NCBI RefSeq assembly: GCF_041240605.1
Contig: NZ_CP162487.1
Location: 3,975,001-4,039,000 of the forward strand
Direction: 5' to 3'
Source of the DNA: Xanthomonas sp. DAR 80977
GTDB lineage: Bacteria > Pseudomonadota > Gammaproteobacteria > Xanthomonadales > Xanthomonadaceae
DNA: 64,000 nt
The position numbers were made by a program, and so were the translations under genes. This document shows, one piece after another, positions 1 through 7,911 of the stretch. The stretch's first letter is position 1, and every line of letters starts with the position of its first letter. Under the pieces are notes generated by a model. The model was not told the origin of the DNA and did not search any database. It was given only the letters and a program-made list of their open reading frames with translations.

Positions 1-2196
1 GCGCGCGACGATGCCCAGCACGCTGTTGCGCAGCTCCGGCGGCAAGGCCTTGGGGTCGGCCTGGAACGTGGCGAAGCGGCGGCGCGCTTCGGCGATCACG
101 TTGGCGTCGCCCATGCCGCCGAGGGTGTCGATCAGGCCCGCGCGCAGTTGCTGCACCTGGGCGGAATCGCCTTCGCGGTCGTCCCAGCCCAGCGTGGCGA
201 ATTCCGGCGCCAGTCGCGACAGCGCGTAGCGGCGCCAGGCCGCCTGGGCCTGCGGGTCGCCCTGGAACAGGTCGTCGATGCCGGCGTAGATGCCTGACAC
301 GGTGGCCCACAGGTCGGGCACGGCGCCCACCGGCACCTTGCCGGCCAGGTCGAGCAGATCCGCTTCCGGTTGCAGGCCGACCTTTGCCATCGCACTGGTG
401 TCCAGCAGCACGCCGAGCCGGTCCACCACCGGCAGCGTGGCGAAGCCGTCGGTCAGCATCTTGAACTGCGCGGGCGCATACAGCGTGCGGTAGTAGCCCT
501 TCTGCCCGGCGTTGACCAGTATCGGTGCCGCGCAGCCGGGCAGCTGCAGCTGCGCGTTGCCGTCCACCAGCACACGCACTTCATTGCCGCCGCTGCGCAC
601 GGCCACCGGCACGTGCCAGCGCAGCGGCTGTTTGTCGGGGCGGTCGAGGGTGTATTCGCCCTGCTCCAGGCGCACGACGGTGGCGCCGGCGTTGCAGCGG
701 GTCGCGACCTTGATCAGCGGCACGCCGGGCTGCAGGGTGAAGTCGTGCGCCACCTGCAGGAACTGCTTGCCGGGCGCGGCGGCGTCGATTTCCTGCCACA
801 GGTCGCCGGTGACGGCGTTGCCGTAGGCGCGCTTCTTGATATAGCGGCGCACGCCGTCGCGCCATGCGTCGGTGCCGACGTAGTCCTCGAGCATGCCGAT
901 CACCGCCGCGCCCTTCTGGTAGGTGATGCCGTCGAAGGCCTGGCTGGCCTGTTCGACGGTGGCCACGGCCTGCACCACCGGGTGGGTGGTGGCGTAGGCA
1001 TCGCTGCCCATGGCGGCGCGGCTGTCGTAGGCCGGGCCGGTCTTGTCGATGTCCCATTCCGGGTGCAGCTTGGCGGTGGTGCGGCCTTCCAGCCAGGTGG
1101 CGAAACCTTCGTTGAGCCACAGGTCGTCCCACCAGGCCATGGTCACCAGGTCGCCGAACCACTGGTGCGCGATCTCGTGCGCGGCGGTGGTGAACACGCG
1201 CTGGCGGTCGGTGACGTCCGACACCGCAGGATCCAGCAGCAGCGAATGCTCGAAGGTGAAGATGGCGCCCCAGTTCTCCATGGCGCTGAAGAACTGGCTG
1301 CTGCCCGGCGCGGCGATGTTGTCCAGCTTGGGCAGCGGGTACGGCACGCCGAAGTAGGCGTTGTACTCGCGCAGCACGTCGCGGCCGGACTCCAGCGCGA
1401 AGCGCGCCTGCCCGGCCTTGCCCTGCTGCGCGATCACGCCGATCTCGGTGCCGTTGTCGCCGGTGAGCGCGGTGCGCTCGAACTCGCCCATGCCCAGGAA
1501 CAGCAGGTAGGTGGACATCTTCGGCGTGGTCTGGAACGCGACGCGCTTGCGGCTATGGCCGAGGTCGGTGGTGCTGGCCACGGGCATGTTGCCGACCACC
1601 ATCTGCGCGGCCGGCGCGATCACCGCCAGGTCGAAGGTGGCCTTGAAGTCGGGTTCGTCCCAGGACGGCAGGAAGCGGCGCGCGTCGGAGTTCTCGAACT
1701 GCGTGTACAGCGCACGGCGCTGGCCCTGCGCGGTGGCGTAGTCCAACGCGAACAGGCCGTTGGCCTGGGTGTTGATGACGCCGCTGTAGGCGATGGACAG
1801 CACGTAGCTGCCGGGCGCCAGCGGCTTGGCGAAGACGAAGCTGGCGGTCTGCGCGTCGGCGTCGGTGGCGACCTTGGCCACCAGCGCGGCCTTGGCCTTG
1901 CCGCCGGTGAGGGTGCTTTGGCCGAAGCGCAGGTCGGCCGCCTGCAGCACGATGCGGTCGGTGGGCTGCAGCACGTCGAGCGCGATGCGGACCTTGCCGT
2001 CGAACGTCATCTTCTCGGCGTGCGGGGTGATCTCCAGCGCGTAGTGGCGCGGCCTGGCGGTGCGCGGCAATTGCGTGGTGACCGCGGCGGCCGGCGCCGC
2101 GGCGACGCCGGGCGCAGGGGGTTCCGGCTGCGCGAACGTGCACGGCGAGACGCTGGCCAGGGCCAGGGCGATAGCGGTCGTCAGGATCTGGCGCAT
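1..2196 (-). CDS. Secreted M1-family (gluzincin) metallo-aminopeptidase, 3' end outside window
   Basis: The first 732 codons are visible; the gene runs off the left edge. The protein starts MRQILTTAIALALASVSPCTFAQ, a Sec signal peptide, so it should act in the periplasm or outside the cell, removing N-terminal residues from peptides. Around residue 340 the zinc motif HEIAHQWF is followed about 18 residues later by NEGFA, which supplies the third zinc ligand. The substrate-binding GAMEN motif appears as SAMEN, a variant I have not tested for function. The order of an N-terminal beta domain, catalytic domain and C-terminal helical repeats fits the PepN/ERAP family. The start ATG at 2196 is chosen because it begins the signal peptide. 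Family assignment is firm; the substrate is unknown. Confidence 0.9.
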   Translation of the reverse strand, partial: MRQILTTAIALALASVSPCTFAQPEPPAPGVAAAPAAAVTTQLPRTARPRHYALEITPHAEKMTFDGKVRIALDVLQPTDRIVLQAADLRFGQSTLTGGKAKAALVAKVATDADAQTASFVFAKPLAPGSYVLSIAYSGVINTQANGLFALDYATAQGQRRALYTQFENSDARRFLPSWDEPDFKATFDLAVIAPAAQMVVGNMPVASTTDLGHSRKRVAFQTTPKMSTYLLFLGMGEFERTALTGDNGTEIGVIAQQGKAGQARFALESGRDVLREYNAYFGVPYPLPKLDNIAAPGSSQFFSAMENWGAIFTFEHSLLLDPAVSDVTDRQRVFTTAAHEIAHQWFGDLVTMAWWDDLWLNEGFATWLEGRTTAKLHPEWDIDKTGPAYDSRAAMGSDAYATTHPVVQAVATVEQASQAFDGITYQKGAAVIGMLEDYVGTDAWRDGVRRYIKKRAYGNAVTGDLWQEIDAAAPGKQFLQVAHDFTLQPGVPLIKVATRCNAGATVVRLEQGEYTLDRPDKQPLRWHVPVAVRSGGNEVRVLVDGNAQLQLPGCAAPILVNAGQKGYYRTLYAPAQFKMLTDGFATLPVVDRLGVLLDTSAMAKVGLQPEADLLDLAGKVPVGAVPDLWATVSGIYAGIDDLFQGDPQAQAAWRRYALSRLAPEFATLGWDDREGDSAQVQQLRAGLIDTLGGMGDANVIAEARRRFATFQADPKALPPELRNSVLGIVAR

Positions 2197-2433
2197 GGGG
2201 GCTCTTCGAAGGGGCCGGCGCAGGATACAGAGGTGGCACAACGATTGGCGCAGCCGCCTGGACCGGAGACAGCGGAGAATCAGGTCGGACTACCAGCCCG
2301 CCAAGGCCGACAACGTGGACGCGGCAGCAAGCGCCATTGCCCTCGCCTCTTCCTGCGCAACCGCGAGCCTGTTCGCGCTCACGGTTTTAGCGTCGATCGA
2401 AGAACCCGGCATGCGGCGAAACGATGGCGCCGG

Positions 2434-3666
2434 CTATGCCGATGCCAGTTGCCGGAGTTGCGCCTCGCTGGGAAAGCCACGCAACCGAAAGCGCGGCGGA
2501 TAGAACTCCGGCTCCTGCTGCATCAGACCGGCCACCACCGCGACGGCCTTGTCCCAGTCCGCGACCACCACGTCCGCGTCGCCATCGTCCTTGGGCGCGA
2601 CGAAGGCGATGCGGTCGGCCCTCGGCAAGGAGGTGTCGACATCCTGGGTCCAGGTGGCCAACGAGAACTGATGGCCGCTGCCGTCGTTCTCCTCGAACAC
2701 GCGGTAGGAGGCGACGAAGATGTCGGCCTGGTTCGCCTCGTGGATCTTTTCCAGGAGCTCCTTCTGCACGGAATAGGTGGACGCCTCCAGCAGACGCCGC
2801 AGGTCGGCCTGACGGCGCCGGTGCTCGGGCTGCGGCAGCGCGAAGGGGACGATCCGGCGATCGTCGTCGTAGGCGAATGCCAGCGAGGAAATGCAGCGGC
2901 CGTTCGCGGCCTCTTCCAGGCTCAATTCCAGCATGCCCGCCATCGCCGCTTCGTCGCGGTCGCCCACCACCAGCAGGCAATCGCGCGTGGGCAGCATGAA
3001 CACCGGCCGCCCCTTCACCGGGACGCGCTGCAGCACGTCGGGCAGCAAGGCGCGGCTGGAGTCGTACGCATCCTGCCAGCCACCGCGGAAGACGCCTGCC
3101 GCGACCTCCACGAAGCGGTCCGGGGTGGCATCGCGCAGGTTGTCGTGCGCGATGGCCAGGCCCTGCTCGAAGGTGATCCCCCACGCTTCTTTCGGCCCGT
3201 GGGCCAGGGTCGAGGTCGAATCGGGGCGGTCGATCGCCAACAACTCGACGCAATCCTCGGCAACCTCGCGCCAGACGGCCACGAAGGGGGCCTCCCAGCC
3301 GTGCTCGCGGACATGGTCCAGGCGCATTTCCTCGAACATGCCGCGATGGCGCAGCACGGGCATCAGCATCGGCCGCACCTGCTCGAAGGTCTGGGCCTCG
3401 TTTTCTTCGCTGTGCCCCTCCACGAAGGCCGCGACATAGCTGCGCAGAACCTCGGCCCGGCCATGGCGATCGGCAATGCCGTAGGAGTGGTAGGCGTTGT
3501 GCAGGTTGATGATCCGCCCGCGCTGGTCGGCAAGGCGGAATTCGTCCGGCCGGTACGTTAGCTCCTCCCGGTAGCCCTGCGCGCGCAACGCCTCCTCGAA
3601 CAGCTTGGCGAACGCATCCGGGCTGGTCTTGCGCGTGAGCAGTTTGTCGAACAGTGCTGTGAGCAT
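2434..3666 (-). CDS. DUF1444-like protein of unknown function
   Basis: A 410-residue soluble protein without signal peptide or membrane segment. It starts MLTALFDKLLTRKTSPDAF and has a good ribosome site (AAGGAAG) upstream of the ATG. The order of segments, with an N-terminal alpha/beta part, a central 'FRGGWQDAYDSSRALLP' region and repeated 'P-T-R-D-C-L-L' type strands, recalls the DUF1444/YtpQ family known mainly from Firmicutes. I base this on general resemblance, not on a diagnostic motif. It is transcribed alone, between the aminopeptidase gene and a toxin-antitoxin pair, so neighbours give no functional hint. It could also be an unrelated orphan family. Confidence 0.6.
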   Translation of the reverse strand: MLTALFDKLLTRKTSPDAFAKLFEEALRAQGYREELTYRPDEFRLADQRGRIINLHNAYHSYGIADRHGRAEVLRSYVAAFVEGHSEENEAQTFEQVRPMLMPVLRHRGMFEEMRLDHVREHGWEAPFVAVWREVAEDCVELLAIDRPDSTSTLAHGPKEAWGITFEQGLAIAHDNLRDATPDRFVEVAAGVFRGGWQDAYDSSRALLPDVLQRVPVKGRPVFMLPTRDCLLVVGDRDEAAMAGMLELSLEEAANGRCISSLAFAYDDDRRIVPFALPQPEHRRRQADLRRLLEASTYSVQKELLEKIHEANQADIFVASYRVFEENDGSGHQFSLATWTQDVDTSLPRADRIAFVAPKDDGDADVVVADWDKAVAVVAGLMQQEPEFYPPRFRLRGFPSEAQLRQLASA

Positions 3667-3711
3667 CAGTGGTCTTCCTTGGTGGTTGGCGCGGGCGTCC
3701 GCGCCTCGGTT

Positions 3712-4011
3712 TCATGCATCGCGTGCATAGCCCGCCTCTCGCTGTGCGCGGATCGCCAGCACCACCACCGTATCGGTCACATCCACATAGCGATACGACG
3801 CCACGTCACCGCGCGAACCGCGGCCCATCACCAGTTCACGGCTGTCGCCATGCACCGGACGGCCGATCAACGGATTGCCTGCCAGCACGTCGAACGCGCT
3901 GACGATCTCCTCGGCTCGCTCTTCTGCATGCGCGCGCTCTTGGTCGCGCAAATACACGGCGATCCGCTCCAGATCCTCGATCACGCCGGGACCGAGGCGA
4001 ATGCGCGCCAC
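3712..4011 (-). CDS. ParE/RelE-family toxin
   Basis: A 99-residue protein of the size and layout of ParE toxins: an N-terminal helical pair ('VIEDLERIAVYLRD', 'EERAEEIVSAFDVL'), the loop 'NPLIGRPV' and the terminal strands 'SRELVMGRG', 'ASYRYV' and 'TVVVLAIRAQREAGY'. ParE members poison DNA gyrase while RelE members cut mRNA; sequence alone favours the ParE side. I use a GTG start at 4011 because it lies one base after the antitoxin TGA at 4015-4013, the usual coupled arrangement, and gives the family length. An upstream in-frame ATG at 4110 would lie inside the antitoxin gene and add about 33 unlikely residues. Confidence 0.85.
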   Translation of the reverse strand: MARIRLGPGVIEDLERIAVYLRDQERAHAEERAEEIVSAFDVLAGNPLIGRPVHGDSRELVMGRGSRGDVASYRYVDVTDTVVVLAIRAQREAGYARDA

Positions 4012-4012
4012 T

Positions 4013-4297
4013 TCAGTCTTCCAGCTTGCGCGCCACCGGCCGCTTCGCAGGCTTTCCTGCAATCTGGACCCTGAAGTAGGTGCGCGCCTCGTCCCAGGGG
4101 ATGGTCTCACCCGTCTCCAGGAACTCGACCCAACGCCGATCGGCCTGGGCGTGGAAGTCGGCGCGCCGCTCGGCCAGCTCGGCCTTCTCGGCGATGGCCT
4201 GCAGGATGAAATTGTGCGGCGTGGTGCCGGCCGCTTCCGCCGCCTTGGCGATGCGGGCCTTGAGCGCGTCCGGCAGGCGGATGGTGGTGGTGCTCAT
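4013..4297 (-). CDS. Ribbon-helix-helix antitoxin (CopG-like), partner of the ParE-like toxin
   Basis: 94 residues. The first 50 (MSTTTIRLPDALKARIAKAA then 'GTTPHNFILQAIAEKAEL') form a ribbon-helix-helix DNA-binding fold: the TTIRLP strand pairs in the dimer and contacts DNA. The charged C-terminal half ('RWVEFLETGETIPWDEARTYF') resembles the segment such antitoxins wrap around ParE. The gene precedes and is translationally coupled to the toxin. An imperfect inverted repeat lies about 30 bp upstream of the ATG and is the likely autoregulatory operator. The start is supported by GGGAG upstream. Confidence 0.85.
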   Translation of the reverse strand: MSTTTIRLPDALKARIAKAAEAAGTTPHNFILQAIAEKAELAERRADFHAQADRRWVEFLETGETIPWDEARTYFRVQIAGKPAKRPVARKLED

Positions 4298-4327
4298 GCG
4301 GGGCTCCCGGCGATGGGTTCGAGGCAA

Positions 4328-4347
4328 TGTAGCACATGTGTGTTACA
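4328..4347. promoter_or_regulatory. Candidate operator of the RHH-ParE pair
   Basis: Inverted repeat TGTAGCAC-ATGT-GTGTTACA, with eight-base arms and one mismatch, 30 bp upstream of the antitoxin ATG. Such dyads close to the promoter are the usual binding site of ribbon-helix-helix antitoxins. Binding is inferred. Confidence 0.5.
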
Positions 4348-4541
4348 GGCAGCAGGCAGCCGACCGAGTAGGGTTCAGCTCAGCTGACATGCGCTTTTCC
4401 AGATAGACGCGCATGTCGCTTCACGCAATGGCCTTCCCGGACGCGACGATGCCGGCTTAGCGCCGCTCGGCCACCGCGTCGACGTCGGCGCGAGGTTGGG
4501 AGTGTCGTCTTGCGTGCGGCATCTTCGTTAAGCGGCGATTT

Positions 4542-5237
4542 TCACTTTGGCCGCGAAAGGAGCATGGCTTGAAGGCGTTCGCGCACAATCCATGCCCTTC
4601 CGGGCTCGGCCACCAAACCGGGTAGCGCATTCGCAAACGCGGGATCGTCCAGCAGCGCCGCAAACGCGTGGGCGACCATGTGCCTCAGGTCTTGCGGCGC
4701 CATGGCAAGTTCTTCCACCAGTTCTGGCCGACCGTCGACGACATTGAGCACGTCCTCCAGATCGTGGCTGGAAAGAAAGTCGCCCTGACCCCGCGTAGCG
4801 AAGGCCTCGAGCTTCGTCGCGACGAACGCAACCGCTGTCACCATCCGTATGGATAAACGCTCATCCAATTCAACTGACTGAGCGGTTTCCACGGCGTAGA
4901 CGTACCAACGATTCGAGAAGCCAAGGACCTCGGAATCCACCGGCATCAGATCGAACACCACACCAGACTCACGATGCACCCAACGACAGACCACGCCACT
5001 TTCCATCTCGCGGGCGAAGCCTTGCGTCTGTACGCGCTCTTCGATACGACGGAACCGGGACCAGTCCAGATCCACTACCGCATCGACGTCGTAGGTAGAG
5101 CGAACGCTCTCGGCCAATGGATCGGACAGCAACAGGCCAACGACTGCACCACCGAGGAAGACGACCTGCTCGCGCAATTCGCCTAGCGCATCGGCGATCG
5201 CACGTAGATGCGGCAGATTGGGATCGTCAGCTCGCAT
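4542..5237 (-). CDS. AbiEii-like nucleotidyltransferase
   Basis: 231 residues with the polymerase-beta-type nucleotidyltransferase signature: G29-G30 (FLGGAVVG), D50 and D52 (TYDVDAVVD) and a third acidic residue D96 (VVFDLMPVD). The motifs 'VATKLEAFATRG' and 'SHDLEDVLNVVDGRPE' further on are typical of the AbiEii/MNT toxin-like group, which can inactivate tRNA by adding nucleotides. All catalytic acids are present, so it should be active. The start at 5237 overlaps the end of the winged-helix gene by 11 bp, implying coupled translation and a joint role. Most likely it is the toxin half of a two-gene toxin-antitoxin or phage-defence module; a housekeeping nucleotidyltransferase is less likely. 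Confidence 0.75.
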   Translation of the reverse strand: MRADDPNLPHLRAIADALGELREQVVFLGGAVVGLLLSDPLAESVRSTYDVDAVVDLDWSRFRRIEERVQTQGFAREMESGVVCRWVHRESGVVFDLMPVDSEVLGFSNRWYVYAVETAQSVELDERLSIRMVTAVAFVATKLEAFATRGQGDFLSSHDLEDVLNVVDGRPELVEELAMAPQDLRHMVAHAFAALLDDPAFANALPGLVAEPGRAWIVRERLQAMLLSRPK

Positions 5238-5757
5238 CGCCGAGGCCCAACCGTTGCTTGAGGTGCTTGGCAGCCAATGCGCGCTCACGCGCGCGGCCGA
5301 TGCGCAGGGCGTCCTGAAGCGCCAACAATTCGTACAAGCCAGGATCAGCCAGTGCGGCGTGCGGCGCATTGGCGGACAACGGCGCCACGCCCGGCCCCTT
5401 TGCCGTGCCCTCTGCGCTCGGCCACACCGGCGCCTCGCCGGGCGCGCTGGCGATATCCACGGACAGCGGCGGCGCGCCGAACGCCGTGGGGATCCCTCTT
5501 CGCACAGGACCCAAGACGGCAGGGAACGCATAGCGCACGCCGTGTACCGCGAATTCATGCAGCGCCGTACGCACCGCCTCCCATTCGCCGCGCCCTTTCT
5601 CAAGCGCCAAGCCGGACGCCGTGCATCGCTTCACGCTACGGTGCACTTGCGAGGCACTCATCTGCAGCGCTTCGCCCAAGGATGCATACGTCCAGGATCG
5701 CCCTGCTTGAGCGACCTGTTTGTACAGCACCACGAGGTCCTGGGGCTTGAGCTCCAC
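5227..5757 (-). CDS. Winged-helix regulator paired with the nucleotidyltransferase
   Basis: 176 residues. Residues about 5-55 form a winged helix ('SWTYASLGEALQMSASQVHRSVKR' contains the helix-turn-helix), followed by 'HEFAVHGVRYAFPAV' and a proline/glycine-rich middle part, then a C-terminal helical segment rich in Ala, Leu and Arg. The start is GTG at 5757. The gene overlaps the downstream nucleotidyltransferase by 11 bp. A perfect 26-bp palindrome sits 10 bp upstream of the start codon, so the protein very probably represses its own operon. It differs from the classic AbiEi antitoxin in the region after the winged helix; I know of no experimental work on this subfamily. Confidence 0.7.
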   Translation of the reverse strand: MELKPQDLVVLYKQVAQAGRSWTYASLGEALQMSASQVHRSVKRCTASGLALEKGRGEWEAVRTALHEFAVHGVRYAFPAVLGPVRRGIPTAFGAPPLSVDIASAPGEAPVWPSAEGTAKGPGVAPLSANAPHAALADPGLYELLALQDALRIGRARERALAAKHLKQRLGLGDAS

Positions 5758-5767
5758 AGCGCACCCT

Positions 5768-5793
5768 TATTCCATATTCCGGAATATGGAATA
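5768..5793. promoter_or_regulatory. Perfect 26-bp palindromic operator upstream of the winged-helix/nucleotidyltransferase operon
   Basis: The site is fully self-complementary and made of four half-sites: TATTCC, ATATTCC, then GGAATAT, GGAATA. It is AT-rich in a GC-rich context and lies 10 bp from the GTG start, so a bound protein would block transcription or translation initiation. Binding by the adjacent winged-helix protein is inferred. Confidence 0.75.
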
Positions 5794-5828
5794 TCCGCCC
5801 CAGGGCACTGCTTTGCAAGTCTTTTGAC

Positions 5829-5856
5829 CAAAAAAGAAGGCCCCTTGCGGGGCCTT
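5829..5856 (-). terminator. Rho-independent terminator of purA
   Basis: On the minus strand an AAGGCCCC-GCAA-GGGGCCTT hairpin is followed by CTTTTTT, about 40 bp after the purA stop codon. The GCAA tetraloop, 8-bp GC-rich stem and T-tract are canonical. Confidence 0.9.
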
Positions 5857-5894
5857 CCTGCGGCACTGGTCCCGGCATGCGCCGGGACGCCGGA

Positions 5895-7187
5895 TCAGGC
5901 GAACGGATCCTGCAACACCATCGTGTGGTCGCGGTCCGGGCCGGTGGAGACGATGGAGATCGGACAGCCGGCCAGTTCCTCCAGCGCGCGCAGGTAGGCG
6001 CGGGCGGCGGCGGGCAGCTTGTCCCACTCGGTGATGCCGTGGGTGTTCTCGCTCCAGCCGGGGAACTCCAGGTACACCGGGGTGCACTCTTCCCAGCCCT
6101 GCGCGTCCAGCGGGGCGTATTCGGTGCGCTTGCCGCGGTATTCGTAAGCGATGCAGATCTTCAGCTTCTCCATGCCGTCGAGCACGTCGAGCTTGGTGAT
6201 GCACAGGCCGGAGATGCCGTTGATGGCCACGGCGCGCTTGAGCGCGACGATGTCCATCCAGCCGCAACGGCGCGGGCGGCCGGTGGAGGCGCCGTATTCG
6301 GCGCCGCGGTCGCGGATGCCCTGGCCCACTTCGTCGTCCAGTTCGGTCGGGAACGGGCCGCCGCCGACGCGGGTGGCGTAGGCCTTGGCGATGCCCAGCA
6401 CGTAGTCGATGGCATCGGCGCCGACGCCGGTGCCGGCCAGCGCGCCGCCGACGGTGGTGTTGGAGCTGGTGACGTACGGGTAGGTGCCGTGGTCGATGTC
6501 CAGCAACGCGCCCTGCGCGCCCTCGAACAGCACGCGCTTGCCCTGCTTGCGCAGGTCGTGGAGGATGCCGGCCACGTCGTACTTCATCGGCTGCACGTAG
6601 TCGCCAAAGGCCAGCGCTTCGTCGAAGGTCTTCTGGAAATCGACCGCTTCCACGCCCAGGTACTTGGTCAGCACGAAGTTGTGGTAGTCCAGCGCGGTGC
6701 GCAGCAGTTCTTCCAGCTGCGGCGGGTAATGCAGGTCGGCGATGCGGATGCCGCGGCGCGCCACCTTGTCTTCGTACGCCGGGCCGATGCCGCGGCCGGT
6801 GGTGCCGATGGCCTTGCCGCCGGCGGCCTTCTCGCGGGCCTGATCCAGGGCGATGTGGTACGGCATGATCAGCGGCGCGGCCGGGGAGATCTTCAGGCGC
6901 GAGCGCACTTCCACGCCCGCCTCCTCCAGCTCGCTGATTTCCTTGATCAAGGCGGCCGGGGAGATCACCACGCCGTTGCCGATCAGGCACAGCGCGTCTT
7001 CGCGCAGGATGCCGGACGGAATCAGGTGCAGCACGGTCTTCTTGCCGTTGATGACGAGGGTGTGGCCGGCGTTGTGGCCGCCCTGGAAGCGCACGACGGC
7101 ACCGATTTCCTCGGTGAGCAGATCGACGATCTTGCCTTTGCCTTCATCGCCCCACTGGGCGCCGAGCACGACAACTGACTGACCCAT
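5895..7187 (-). CDS. purA: Adenylosuccinate synthetase
   Basis: 430 residues, the normal bacterial length. The enzyme joins IMP and aspartate using GTP to give adenylosuccinate, the first committed step to AMP, in the cytoplasm. It begins MGQSVVVLGAQWGDEGKGKI, the GDEGKGK P-loop being diagnostic; 'QGGHNAGHT', 'GTTGRGIGPAYEDK' and 'FEGAQGALLDIDHGTYP' follow in order. The start at 7187 is chosen over upstream in-frame codons because the conserved N-terminus begins there. A strong terminator follows. It is preceded on the same strand by DUF2065 and hflCK, an order conserved in many gammaproteobacteria, but a terminator-like hairpin separates them, so purA probably has its own promoter. Confidence 0.97.
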   Translation of the reverse strand: MGQSVVVLGAQWGDEGKGKIVDLLTEEIGAVVRFQGGHNAGHTLVINGKKTVLHLIPSGILREDALCLIGNGVVISPAALIKEISELEEAGVEVRSRLKISPAAPLIMPYHIALDQAREKAAGGKAIGTTGRGIGPAYEDKVARRGIRIADLHYPPQLEELLRTALDYHNFVLTKYLGVEAVDFQKTFDEALAFGDYVQPMKYDVAGILHDLRKQGKRVLFEGAQGALLDIDHGTYPYVTSSNTTVGGALAGTGVGADAIDYVLGIAKAYATRVGGGPFPTELDDEVGQGIRDRGAEYGASTGRPRRCGWMDIVALKRAVAINGISGLCITKLDVLDGMEKLKICIAYEYRGKRTEYAPLDAQGWEECTPVYLEFPGWSENTHGITEWDKLPAAARAYLRALEELAGCPISIVSTGPDRDHTMVLQDPFA

Positions 7188-7317
7188 GGCTGGGTAACTC
7201 CTGGTTTGCTGCGCAGCCATCGGGGCCGCACGGATGTGGTGGCCATGCAGGGGTGGCTGCCGGCACCGGCGGCCGCTCCATCGGGGAACGTCCAGGCGGC
7301 GACAGGCCCATACACGG

Positions 7318-7364
7318 AAAAAGCCGGTCGAGACGCTCGCGTGGAGCGGGTCCGGCCGGCTTTT
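7318..7364 (-). terminator. Terminator-like hairpin after the hflKC-DUF2065 operon
   Basis: Minus-strand arms AAAAGCCGG and CCGGCTTTTT enclose about 28 nt that can itself fold (CGCTC/GAGCG), giving a long stem ending in a T-tract. It lies about 90 bp after the DUF2065 stop and before purA. Confidence 0.55.
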
Positions 7365-7452
7365 GTGCATTATCCGGGTTTTGGATGGCGGTCACCACCC
7401 CTTCCGCGGTCGCGTTCAGCGACGTACCTGGCTGGAGCGAACCGGATGCGGG

Positions 7453-7638
7453 TCAGGCGCGAACCCACAGCAAGGCCAGCAACCCCACCGCCAGGGCCAC
7501 GCCGCCGGCGATGCGCAGCTGCGCGGCCGGCATGGCCAGCATCTGCTGCACCAGCCGCTTCCAGGCCTCCGGCGCCACCAGCAGGACCAGGCCCTCGAAG
7601 ATGACGACCAGGCACACCGCGGCGATCAGATCGTGCAT
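7453..7638 (-). CDS. DUF2065 small membrane protein
   Basis: 61 residues with two hydrophobic helices, 'AAVCLVVIFEGLVLLVAP' and 'LRIAGGVALAVGLLALLWV', separated by a short charged loop ('EAWKRLVQQMLAMP'). This two-helix layout and the position between hflC and purA are characteristic of DUF2065. It probably sits in the inner membrane; no function has been shown for the family. The start MHDLIAAV (7638) gives the family length; an in-frame ATG at 7653 would add five residues. A REP element separates it from hflC, so co-transcription is plausible but not certain. Confidence 0.85.
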   Translation of the reverse strand: MHDLIAAVCLVVIFEGLVLLVAPEAWKRLVQQMLAMPAAQLRIAGGVALAVGLLALLWVRA

Positions 7639-7697
7639 GGGGGTCTCGGGCAAGGGGAAGGCGCACCGCGCCGGGACTGGGGCACCGCACTGAAACC

Positions 7698-7765
7698 TGT
7701 GGGAGCGACTTCAGTCGCGACGGGCTTTACCGGGAAGGCCCGTCGCGACTGAAGTCGCTCCCACA
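7698..7765. repeat. REP palindrome (GGAGCGACTTCAGTCGCGAC type)
   Basis: Two 28-bp perfectly complementary arms, each with GGGAGCGACTTCAGTCGCGA, enclose a 12-bp loop. It lies between DUF2065 and the end of hflC. Related copies are at 11624, 14823, 15001 and 15134. Confidence 0.9.
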
Positions 7766-7874
7766 ACGGTCCGCGGACTGGGACTATTCGAATTGAGAAT
7801 GTTCCAAGCGCCGGACCGCCAGGCCGTATGCGACCGGCAACCCGTACGTCGCCAGGAACCGGGACCCGCTTTTA

Positions 7875-7905
7875 CGAATCCCGAATCCCCAATGCCCAAT
7901 CCCGG
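7875..7905 (-). repeat. Degenerate GGGATTC/GGGATTG heptad array after hflC
   Basis: Four heptads of the type GGGATT(C/G), read on the minus strand, begin six bases after the hflC stop codon. The same motif follows pilH (11544) and cbpA (11810) in the same orientation relative to transcription. Confidence 0.7.
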
Positions 7906-7911
7906 CCTCGA

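Noticed and set aside
370..3561. 1063-codon open frame on the plus strand
   Set aside because: It is antisense to the aminopeptidase and the DUF1444-like gene, has repetitive His/Arg/Val/Gly composition without motifs, and is a by-product of high GC third positions.
4080..4110. Upstream in-frame start for the ParE-like toxin
   Set aside because: It lies inside the antitoxin gene and would add residues absent from the family; the GTG one base after the antitoxin stop fits better.
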